A stretch of 7,958 nt of DNA from Actinomycetes bacterium (GTDB lineage: Bacteria > Actinomycetota > Acidimicrobiia > Acidimicrobiales > Microtrichaceae), in assembly GCA_023437745.1 (NCBI GenBank), contig JAEZFI010000295.1:1-7958 (forward strand), read 5' to 3'. Below, one piece after another: positions 1-5,497 of the stretch. The notes under the pieces are model-generated. The model did no database searches, was not told where the DNA came from, and saw only the letters and a program-made list of their open reading frames with translations. A program made the position numbers and the translations under genes. Position 1 is the first letter of the stretch; each line of letters opens with the position of its first letter.

Positions 1-153
1 ATCACCAACAACCCGTCGAAGTTCGGCGGCCTCGAGGGCTTCGGCCTCGAGATCACCGGTCGGGTGTCGATCCCCGCGGAGCCGAACGAGCACAACGAGC
101 GGTACCTCCGCACCAAGAACGAGCAGCTCGGCCACCTGATCGAGGGGCTCTGA
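1..153 (+). CDS. ribA: GTP cyclohydrolase II, C-terminal end (RibA, or end of a RibBA fusion), partial
   Basis: Only the last 50 codons and the TGA at 151-153 are inside the window, reading in frame 1 from the first base. GTP cyclohydrolase II opens GTP, releasing formate and pyrophosphate, to give the first pyrimidine intermediate of riboflavin synthesis in the cytosol. The visible piece begins with the family's ITNNPSKFGGLEGFGLEI segment, ends with the typical RYLRTKNEQLGHL tail and stops where family members normally stop. The zinc-binding cysteines and catalytic residues lie upstream, outside the window. I cannot tell a stand-alone RibA from the RibB-RibA fusion common in Actinobacteria. 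The stop overlaps the ribH start by one base (TGATG), so the two genes are almost certainly co-transcribed and translationally coupled. Confidence 0.93.
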   Translation: MTNNPSKFGGLEGFGLEITGRVSIPAEPNEHNERYLRTKNEQLGHLIEGL

Positions 154-644
154 TGGCCGGCGCCAACCTGCGGTCCGACAACAACCCGCCGCCCGCACTC
201 GACGGCACCGGTCACCGGGTCGGCGTCGTCTGCGGGCGCTTCAACGACGTGATCACCCTCCGCCTCCTCGACGGGGTGCGGCGGGGGCTCGCGGAGCTCG
301 GTGTCGCCGACCGCGACGTCACGGTCGAGTGGGTGCCCGGGAGCTTCGAGATCCCGTTCGCGGCTCGGCTCCTGGCGGCGTCCGGGCGCTACGACGCCGT
401 GATCTGCATCGGCGCGGTGATCCGGGGTGAGACCAGCCACTACGACTTCGTGGCCGGCGAATGCGCTCGAGGGATCACCGAGGTGCAGCTCTCCACCGGT
501 GTTCCGGTGATGTTCGGCGTGCTCACCACCGAGAACGACGACCAGGCCCTCGCCCGGTCGGAGGGTCCCGGCGGTCACAACGTCGGCGAGGAGTGCGCCC
601 ACACGGCCGTCGAGATGGCCGCACTCGCTCGTCGCTACACCTGA
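153..644 (+). CDS. ribH: 6,7-dimethyl-8-ribityllumazine synthase
   Basis: Lumazine synthase condenses 5-amino-6-ribitylamino-uracil with 3,4-dihydroxy-2-butanone 4-phosphate, the penultimate step of riboflavin synthesis. At 163 residues it has the usual family length. The visible signature segments are GRFND (28-32, aromatic ring contact F30), VPGSFEIP (61-68), GAVIRGETSHYDFVAGE (87-103, with the catalytic histidine at H96), FGVLTTEN (121-128) and the substrate-phosphate arginine R135. The start is the ATG overlapping the ribA stop, preceded by GAGGGG at 142-147 with five bases between. One oddity is the loop after R135: it reads PGGHNVGEECA where well-studied enzymes carry a lysine-containing TKAGNKG-type loop, so both family lysines appear to be replaced. 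The rest is so typical that I expect an active enzyme. No terminal riboflavin synthase gene is in the window. Confidence 0.97.
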   Translation: MAGANLRSDNNPPPALDGTGHRVGVVCGRFNDVITLRLLDGVRRGLAELGVADRDVTVEWVPGSFEIPFAARLLAASGRYDAVICIGAVIRGETSHYDFVAGECARGITEVQLSTGVPVMFGVLTTENDDQALARSEGPGGHNVGEECAHTAVEMAALARRYT

Positions 645-655
645 CCGACCCGCGC

Positions 656-706
656 CGAAGTTCGCGCGCCCATCCCCACATGGCGCGGATCCACGCGCGA
701 ACTTCC
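656..706. terminator. Palindromic element between convergent genes (candidate bidirectional terminator, copy 1)
   Basis: Twelve bases, GAAGTTCGCGCG at 657-668, are matched perfectly by CGCGCGAACTTC at 694-705. The 25-base loop can itself fold through CCAT (670-673) with ATGG (680-683), or through an alternative CGCGCC (665-670) with GGCGCG (682-687). The element fills the gap between the ribH stop and the end of the minus-strand methyltransferase, so it is placed to stop transcription from both sides. There is no T-run on either side, so this would be a tractless hairpin. Its core TGGCGCGGATCCACG (681-695) recurs, minus one G, in the element at 4664-4719. Confidence 0.7.
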
Positions 707-719
707 GGTCGCGGTGGGC

Positions 720-1544
720 TCAGCGGAAGAGGTGCCACGCCGCGACGGCGGCGGCCGACGCCACGTTGAGCGAGTCCGTGCCGTCGCTCATCTGGATGCG
801 GGCCTGGATCGTCGCGGCATCGAGGACGGCATCGCTGAGGCCCGGTCCCTCGGCGCCCACGGCGAGCGCGACCGAGCGGCCCGGCTCCACGTCGACGTCG
901 GCGAGGTCCACGTCGCCGCCAGGGGTCATGGCCACGAGGAGGTGGCCCGCGTCGTCGACCGCTCGGAGCATCGCAGCGACCGTCCAGGTCGCCCACGGCA
1001 CGGCCAGGACGTGACCGACGGAGGTGCGGACGGCGCGGCGGGACCAGGGGTCGGCCGAGGTGGTGTCCACGACGACGCCGTCGGCGCCCAGCGCCGCAGC
1101 GTTGCGGAACAGCACGCCGACGTTCTCCGCGTCGGTGACGCCCTCGACGACCAGCAGGTGGCGCGATCGCCGGACCAGCGAGTCGGGGTCCCGAGGGCGC
1201 GGACGATCGATGGCGGCCACCACGCCGCGGTGGAGGTCGAACCCCACGATCTCCTCGATCGTCGGGGGTGAGGCGACCAGTACCGTCGCGCCGTCGATCG
1301 CTCGTGAGCCGGCGAGCAGGGCCTCGAGGCGGTCGAGCCTCCGCTCGTCCACCAGCACGGACCGCACACGGTGGCGACCGGCGAGCATCCGCTCCACGGC
1401 CAGCCAGCCCTCGACCACGACGCAGCCGCCGCCGAACGGACCGGGTCGCTCGACGCGCTTCCGGAACGACGTGTCGTTCAGGGAGCGGTAGTCCGAGACC
1501 GCAGGGTCGCCCGGGTCCTCGACGCGGTGTCTGCGCACGGCCAC
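720..1544 (-). CDS. SpoU/TrmH-family RNA 2'-O-methyltransferase (first of two)
   Basis: A predicted SAM-dependent enzyme that 2'-O-methylates a ribose in tRNA or rRNA using the SPOUT trefoil-knot fold. In the 274-residue reading the knot motifs are all present: motif 1 DAENVGVLFRNAAALG (138-153, with N141 and R147), motif 2 LAVGAEGPGLS (227-237) and motif 3 MSDGTDSLNVASAAA (252-266, with N260). An N-terminal substrate-binding domain (about 40-110, FGGGCVVVEG onward) resembles TrmH-like enzymes. I chose the GTG whose first base is 1544 because TACGTT lies exactly six bases upstream, as expected for a leaderless transcript. The longer reading from 1577 adds 11 residues, MPRAAPGYVRP, that look non-coding. 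The gene converges on ribH and diverges from hisG. The target nucleotide cannot be read from the sequence, so I give no symbol. Confidence 0.88.
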   Translation of the reverse strand: MAVRRHRVEDPGDPAVSDYRSLNDTSFRKRVERPGPFGGGCVVVEGWLAVERMLAGRHRVRSVLVDERRLDRLEALLAGSRAIDGATVLVASPPTIEEIVGFDLHRGVVAAIDRPRPRDPDSLVRRSRHLLVVEGVTDAENVGVLFRNAAALGADGVVVDTTSADPWSRRAVRTSVGHVLAVPWATWTVAAMLRAVDDAGHLLVAMTPGGDVDLADVDVEPGRSVALAVGAEGPGLSDAVLDAATIQARIQMSDGTDSLNVASAAAVAAWHLFR

Positions 1545-1550
1545 GGGGCG

Positions 1551-1556
1551 AACGTA
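1551..1556 (-). promoter_or_regulatory. -10 box for the minus-strand methyltransferase (leaderless type)
   Basis: On the minus strand the hexamer TACGTT (consensus TANNNT) is followed by six bases and then the GTG start at 1544. Transcription would then begin at or next to the G of the start codon, giving a leaderless mRNA. I see no convincing -35 hexamer and no Shine-Dalgarno sequence, which fits this reading. It forms a divergent pair with the hisG box. Confidence 0.5.
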
Positions 1557-1638
1557 CCCGGGAGCGGCCCGCGGCACGGCGCCGGTGACACCTGCCGCAC
1601 GGCCGGGAACCGGTTTCGGGGGCCGGCGAGCCCGCCCC

Positions 1639-1644
1639 TACGAT
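1639..1644 (+). promoter_or_regulatory. -10 box for hisG (leaderless type)
   Basis: TACGAT matches TANNNT and sits six bases before the GTG at 1651, so the transcript probably starts at the start codon itself. A possible weak -35, TTTCGG at 1614-1619, lies 19 bases upstream. No Shine-Dalgarno sequence precedes the GTG. The same geometry occurs in front of the divergent methyltransferase. Confidence 0.5.
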
Positions 1645-1650
1645 GGCCGC

Positions 1651-2526
1651 GTGCTGCGACTGGTCCTGCCCAAGGGTTCCCTCGAGAAGGCGACGTTCGA
1701 GCTGTTCGCCGAGGCGGATCTGCCCATCCGGCGGGACTCGGCCGTCACCTACAAGGCGTCCGTCGCCGATCCCCGCATCGACTCCGTGCGCATCCTCCGC
1801 CCCCAGGAGATCGCGGGCTACGTGGCCGACGGGCTGTTCGACCTGGGCATCACCGGCCGGGACTGGGTGGAGGAGACGAGCGCGAAGGTCGAGAGCCTCG
1901 GCGAGCTGCGGTACTCGAAGGCCACCTCGAACCCGGTGCGGATCGTCGTCGCCGTCCCGAACGAGAGCCCGTGGACCAACGTCGCGGATCTCCCCCAGGG
2001 GCTCCGGGTCAGCTCGGAGTACCCGGAGCTCACCAAGCGGTTCTTCGCCGAGCGTGGCATCGACGCCGACATCCGGCTCAGCTACGGCGCCACCGAGGCC
2101 AAGGTGCCCGACATCGTCGACGTGGTGGTCGACATCACCGAGACCGGGTCCGCGCTGCGTGCCGCCGGCCTGAAGATCATCGACACGATCCTCACGTCGT
2201 ACACCGAGGTCGTCGTCAACCCCGCTGCGGCGGCCGACCCGGTGAAGCTTCACGCCATGGAGCAGATCCTGACGCTGCTGCAGGGCGTGCTCGAAGCCCG
2301 CGGCAAGGTGCTGGTCAAGCTCAACGTGTCCGCCGACCAGCTCGAGGGCGTGATCGACAAGCTGCCCGCCATGAAGACCCCGACCGTCAACGAGCTCTAC
2401 GGCGGCAGCGGCTTCGCGGTCGAGACCGTGGTGGCCAAGTCCGACATCAACATCCTGATCCCCGAGCTCAAGGACGCCGGCGCGACCGACATCATCGAGC
2501 TCCCCCTGTCGAAGATCATCCACTGA
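1651..2526 (+). CDS. hisG: ATP phosphoribosyltransferase, long form
   Basis: HisG joins ATP and PRPP to make phosphoribosyl-ATP, the committed and histidine-inhibited first step of histidine synthesis. The 291-residue product matches the long form, which carries its own regulatory domain and needs no HisZ. The N-terminal VLRLVLPKGSLEKATFELF (1-19) and DLGITGRDWVEE (64-75) belong to the catalytic domain. PDIVDVVVDITETGSALRAAG (153-173) is the PRPP-binding loop. The C-terminal ACT-like domain runs from about 215 to 291. A longer reading from ATG 1585 adds 22 residues (MTPAARPGTGF...) unlike any HisG, so I chose GTG 1651, supported by TACGAT six bases upstream. The frequent neighbour hisE is not here; the upstream neighbour is a divergent methyltransferase and the downstream one a small cold-shock-like gene 20 bases away. 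Confidence 0.95.
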   Translation: MLRLVLPKGSLEKATFELFAEADLPIRRDSAVTYKASVADPRIDSVRILRPQEIAGYVADGLFDLGITGRDWVEETSAKVESLGELRYSKATSNPVRIVVAVPNESPWTNVADLPQGLRVSSEYPELTKRFFAERGIDADIRLSYGATEAKVPDIVDVVVDITETGSALRAAGLKIIDTILTSYTEVVVNPAAAADPVKLHAMEQILTLLQGVLEARGKVLVKLNVSADQLEGVIDKLPAMKTPTVNELYGGSGFAVETVVAKSDINILIPELKDAGATDIIELPLSKIIH

Positions 2527-2546
2527 CCGGGGCACGGGGGAGCGGG

Positions 2547-2801
2547 ATGCACGTGCCGACCGGGAACTCGCTCGGCACCCCGCCGATCGTCGTCGATCGC
2601 GGGCTCACGGGCACCGTCACGGCGTTCGACGCCGACGGCGGCTGGGGCGAGATCACCGGCGACGACGGCGTCGTCCGCCCCTTCCACTGCACGGCCATCG
2701 CGGACGGCACCCGCGCCATCGCGGTGGGCGCGACGGTCCGCTTCGACCTCGGCGCCGGCCGGATGGGTCGCTGGGAGGCCTGCGCGATCACCCCGCGCTG
2801 A
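2547..2801 (+). CDS. Small degenerate cold-shock-domain protein
   Basis: An 84-residue protein that begins 20 bases after hisG. Its start, ATG 2547, is preceded by GGGGGAG (2536-2542) at good spacing. After an 18-residue tail the sequence from TGTVTAFDADGGWGEITGDD (21-40) through PFHCTAI and VRFDLGAG to AITPR follows the five-strand cold-shock layout GTV-F-G-G-I/HxxAI/V-F/ATGVTP. The RNA-binding motifs are altered: RNP1 has GGWGEIT instead of KGFGFI, and RNP2 has PFHCTAI instead of VFVHYSAI. It therefore looks like a clade-specific relative rather than a classical CspA. Nucleic acid binding is possible but not shown. It could be co-transcribed with hisG and the following peptidase; a functional link to histidine synthesis is not evident. 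Confidence 0.75.
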   Translation: MHVPTGNSLGTPPIVVDRGLTGTVTAFDADGGWGEITGDDGVVRPFHCTAIADGTRAIAVGATVRFDLGAGRMGRWEACAITPR

Positions 2802-2826
2802 CCCCACACCCTCCGGTTCTGTCGCG

Positions 2827-4653
2827 ATGACCGAGCCCAGCACCAGCCCCTCCGCCGTCGCCGCCTCGTCGACCCAGCCGGTCGAGGAGGTGGCCTGGGA
2901 CCTCGAACCGCTGCTGCCCGAGCCCGGCAAGGCCGGCGTCGAGGCGCTGATGGCCCGAGCCGAGGAGCTGGTGGCCGAGATCGAGCCGTCCCGCGGCACG
3001 ATCGCCACGCTGGAGGCCGACGGCCTCGCCGACCTCTTCGGCCGCCTCGCCGAGCTGCACGACGCGCTGGGGCGTGTCGGCAACTACACGGGCCTGCGCT
3101 TCGCCGTGGACACCGCCGACCCCCAGATCGCCGCCCTGATGCAGCGCGCGGAGGAGCGCTCGACGGTCCTGGCGACGAAGCTGGTGTGGGTCGACCTCGA
3201 GTGGGCGGCGCTGTCCGACGCTCGTGTCGAGGAGCTGCTGGCCGATCCCCGGCTCGACTTCGTCGCCCACCACCTGCGTGGCCTCCGCCGCTACATCCCG
3301 CACCTGCTCTCGGAGCCGGAGGAGATCGCGCTCACGGAGAAGTCGGTGACGGGTGCTGCGGCCTGGGCCCGGCTGTTCAGCGAGCAGACCTCCGCGATCG
3401 AGGTCGATCGTGACGGCGAGGCGATGTCGCTCGAGCAGGCGCTCGCCGGCCTCGACCACCCCGACGTTGCAGAGCGGCGCACGTCGGCCGAGGCGGTCAC
3501 CGCGGCCCTCGAACCCGGGCTCAGGACCCGCGGGTTCATCTTCAACACGCTGCTGGCCGACAAGTCGATCGACGACCGGATGCGGAGCTACGGGTCCTGG
3601 ATCAGCTCCCGCAACCTCTCGAACGAGGCCTCCGACGAGTCGGTGCGAGCGCTGATCGACGCCGTGGTCGGCCGCTACGAGATCCCCCGGAAGTGGTACC
3701 GGGCCAAGGCGCAGATGCTGGGGCTCGACGGCCTCGACGACTGGGACCGCTACGCATCGGTCGCCAGGGACGAGGCGCAGTTCGACTGGGAGGCGGGTCG
3801 CGACATCGTCGTCGACGCCTACGCCAGCTTCAGCGGCGAGATGGCCGACGTGGTCCGGCAGTTCCTCTCCGAGCCGTGGATCGACGCGCCGATCCGCCCG
3901 GCGAAGCGCGGGGGAGCGTTCTGCGCCTACACCGTGCCGTCGCACCACCCCTACCTGCTCCTCAACTGGACGTCGAAGCGGCGTGACGTGCTGACGCTCG
4001 CCCATGAGCTGGGCCACGGCATCCACGCCTACCTCTCCCGGGACCAGGGCGTCTTCCACCAGACCACGCCGCTGACGCTGGCCGAGACGGCGTCGGTGTT
4101 CGGCGAGACCGTGACGTTCGGGCGCCTGCTGGAGCAGACGTCGGACCCGGCCGATCGCCTGGCGCTCCTGGCCGAGCACCTCGAGGGAGAGATCGCCACC
4201 GTCTTCCGGCAGATCGCGATGTGCCGGTTCGAGGAGGCCGTGCACACCGAGCGCCGCGAGGTGGGCGAGCTCTCGGTCGAGCGCTTCGGCGACCTGTGGG
4301 CCGACACCCAGGGCGAGATGCTCGGCGACTCGGTGCGCATCACCGAGGGCTACCGGTCGTGGTGGAGCTACATCCCGCACTTCATCCACACGCCCGGGTA
4401 CGTGTACGCCTACGCCTACGGGCAGCTCCTGGCCCTCAGCGTGTACGCACGGTTCGAGGCCGAGGGGGCCGAGTTCGTGCCGGCCTACCTCGAGCTGCTG
4501 TCCGCTGGCGGGTCGATGCCACCCGAGGACCTCGGGCGCATCGTCGGCGTCGACCTCGCCGATCCCGGGTTCTGGGACGCCGGGCTCGACATCATCGAGC
4601 AGCACCTCGACGCCACCCTGGACGCCGCGAAAGCCGCGGGCCGGCTGTCCTGA
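2827..4653 (+). CDS. pepF: M3-family zinc oligopeptidase (oligoendopeptidase F-like)
   Basis: A 608-residue cytosolic zinc metallopeptidase predicted to cleave short peptides. The zinc site is HELGH at 393-397 (H393, E394, H397), with the third ligand most likely E420 in TLAETASVFGE (417-427). Conserved M3B blocks flank it: the PAKRGGAFCAYTVPSHHPYLLLNW region before it, and the WWSYIPHFIHTPGYVYAYAYG segment near residue 520, which helps form the substrate channel. The N-terminal half is helical and Glu/Ala-rich, as in the family, and the length is normal (about 560-610). No signal peptide or membrane segment is present. The ATG at 2827 is 25 bases after the cold-shock-like gene and lacks a clear Shine-Dalgarno sequence. 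Specificity (PepF versus another M3B subgroup) cannot be settled from sequence alone, so the symbol is approximate. Confidence 0.93.
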   Translation: MTEPSTSPSAVAASSTQPVEEVAWDLEPLLPEPGKAGVEALMARAEELVAEIEPSRGTIATLEADGLADLFGRLAELHDALGRVGNYTGLRFAVDTADPQIAALMQRAEERSTVLATKLVWVDLEWAALSDARVEELLADPRLDFVAHHLRGLRRYIPHLLSEPEEIALTEKSVTGAAAWARLFSEQTSAIEVDRDGEAMSLEQALAGLDHPDVAERRTSAEAVTAALEPGLRTRGFIFNTLLADKSIDDRMRSYGSWISSRNLSNEASDESVRALIDAVVGRYEIPRKWYRAKAQMLGLDGLDDWDRYASVARDEAQFDWEAGRDIVVDAYASFSGEMADVVRQFLSEPWIDAPIRPAKRGGAFCAYTVPSHHPYLLLNWTSKRRDVLTLAHELGHGIHAYLSRDQGVFHQTTPLTLAETASVFGETVTFGRLLEQTSDPADRLALLAEHLEGEIATVFRQIAMCRFEEAVHTERREVGELSVERFGDLWADTQGEMLGDSVRITEGYRSWWSYIPHFIHTPGYVYAYAYGQLLALSVYARFEAEGAEFVPAYLELLSAGGSMPPEDLGRIVGVDLADPGFWDAGLDIIEQHLDATLDAAKAAGRLS

Positions 4654-4663
4654 CGGCCGGGAG

Positions 4664-4719
4664 CCCGTTCTGTGTCGTGAGACGCGCCAGACGTGGCGCG
4701 ATCCACGACACAGAACAGG
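4664..4719. terminator. Palindromic element between convergent genes (candidate bidirectional terminator, copy 2)
   Basis: A 13-base arm GTTCTGTGTCGTG (4667-4679) pairs perfectly with CACGACACAGAAC (4704-4716). Inside it, after a 3+3 base internal loop, CGCGCCA (4683-4689) pairs with TGGCGCG (4694-4700) around the tetraloop GACG. Beyond one mismatch two further C-G pairs (4664-4665 with 4718-4719) can extend it. It occupies almost all of the gap between the peptidase stop and the end of the DUF1844 gene, so it can serve both strands. It has no T-run. The inner part TGGCGCGATCCACG (4694-4707) is shared with the element at 656-706, while the outer arms are unrelated. Confidence 0.75.
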
Positions 4720-5166
4720 TCAGGTGTGCTGGTCCTTCAGCTGGACGAAGGCCATCTGGAGCTGCTGGAGCGCCTCGGCGAGCGTCGGCTCGTGCTCGCC
4801 GAGCCGGCCCTTGAGCCCCTCGACGACGGCGCGCAGCGCGTCGATCGCGACGCTGGCCTCGGCGAAGTGCGGCGGATCCTGCTGGAGGTGGATCGCCCCC
4901 AGCTCGTAGATCCCCATGAGGTGGTTCGCCACGACGTCCGCAGCCGGCGCCTGGGCGATGCGCTGCTGGACCTCGGCCATCTCCATGAGCACCGCCTCGG
5001 CCCGGGCCCGGTCCTCCGGGGACAGCGACGCCAGCTCCTCGGCCATCCCCGGCGGGAGCATGGACGGGTCGAGCCCGCCGCCTGCGGCGGTCGTGGCCGG
5101 GTCGGCGCCGGAGGGCTGCGGCTCACGTGAGACGGGTCGTTCGCCGTCGGGGGTCCACAAGCTCAT
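4720..5166 (-). CDS. DUF1844 family protein
   Basis: A 148-residue soluble protein of unknown function. The first 45 residues (MSLWTPDGER, then a Pro/Ala/Gly-rich stretch) look disordered. From about 48 the protein is helical and charged (LSPEDRARAEAVLMEMAEVQQRI). Residues 76-146 match the DUF1844 pattern: AADVVANHLMGIYELGAIHL, a helix with AIDALRAVVEGLKGRLGEHEPTL, and the closing LQQLQMAFVQLKD. The start ATG (5166) has AAGGA six bases upstream on the minus strand, which argues against the longer reading that continues toward 5688. DUF1844 genes commonly sit next to and divergent from infC in Actinobacteria, as here, so a link with translation is possible, but no biochemical role is known to me. 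Confidence 0.82.
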   Translation of the reverse strand: MSLWTPDGERPVSREPQPSGADPATTAAGGGLDPSMLPPGMAEELASLSPEDRARAEAVLMEMAEVQQRIAQAPAADVVANHLMGIYELGAIHLQQDPPHFAEASVAIDALRAVVEGLKGRLGEHEPTLAEALQQLQMAFVQLKDQHT

Positions 5167-5244
5167 GGGTCGTCCTTCGGTCGTGGCGGCGGGCGCTGCG
5201 GGGGGAGAGGCAGGGCGGACATGTGCCCTGCTTCCGGGAGCTGA

Positions 5245-5250
5245 TACCCT
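5245..5250 (+). promoter_or_regulatory. Possible -10 box of the infC operon
   Basis: TACCCT fits TANNNT within one of the few AT-containing patches of the intergenic region (GATACCCTATCGG). No good -35 hexamer is visible at 16-19 bases upstream, so this rests on one hexamer and the context alone. Transcription would begin near 5257. Confidence 0.3.
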
Positions 5251-5387
5251 ATCGGCTGACAACTCGATGGAAAGCGGGGTGCCTGCGGGCGATCCCCACC
5301 CGTCCACAGCCGGCCGTCCGTGACGACCGAGCCCGTGCGCCGGGTCGACCGACGTGGCGGGGTGCTCCCGCGGCGTATGGGGGCGTG

Positions 5388-5451
5388 CCGACATCCGCCC
5401 GTTTCGTTGTCGGGGGGATGCGAGTCGCGACCGACTCGCGGGAACCGCCCG
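5388..5451 (+). promoter_or_regulatory. Structured infC leader with competing hairpins
   Basis: CCGACA (5388-5393) can pair with TGTCGG (5408-5413). GCGAGTC (5420-5426) pairs perfectly with GACTCGC (5433-5439) around a six-base loop, and an outer helix from 5411-5417 with 5445-5451 (one mismatch) can enclose it. The outer helix and the first hairpin share bases 5411-5413, so they exclude each other. No T-run follows, so a translational or anti-structure role is more likely than simple termination. No known riboswitch is recognised. Confidence 0.4.
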
Positions 5452-5497
5452 TGGATCAGCACACGAAGAAGGACGTGCCATTGAGCAGTGATCGGTC

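Larger units (their letters stand above)
5167..5497. other. Gene-free region: DUF1844 and infC promoters and infC leader
   Basis: This 331-base stretch separates two divergent genes and has no convincing protein gene. It holds the Shine-Dalgarno sequence of the DUF1844 gene (AAGGA on the minus strand near 5173-5177), a possible plus-strand -10 box TACCCT (5245-5250), and several inverted repeats between 5388 and 5451. Near the infC end there is AAGGA at 5469-5473 and a short frame, ATG 5418 to TAG 5501. If transcription starts just after 5250, infC has a leader of roughly 240 bases, long enough to carry an autoregulatory structure. Confidence 0.6.

Noticed and set aside
523..2535. A 670-codon open frame on the minus strand across ribH, the methyltransferase and hisG
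   Set aside because: Arg/Gly/Asp-rich low-complexity translation with no family pattern. It runs opposite or out of frame to clearly conserved genes and is a product of high GC content.
2788..4605. A 605-codon open frame on the minus strand opposite the M3 peptidase
   Set aside because: It mirrors the peptidase codons (an antisense frame at GC-rich third positions) and resembles no protein family; the plus-strand HELGH peptidase is the real gene.
5343..5350. GGTCGACC palindrome as a possible operator
   Set aside because: An eight-base palindrome in GC-rich DNA is expected by chance, and no second copy or partner regulator is present.
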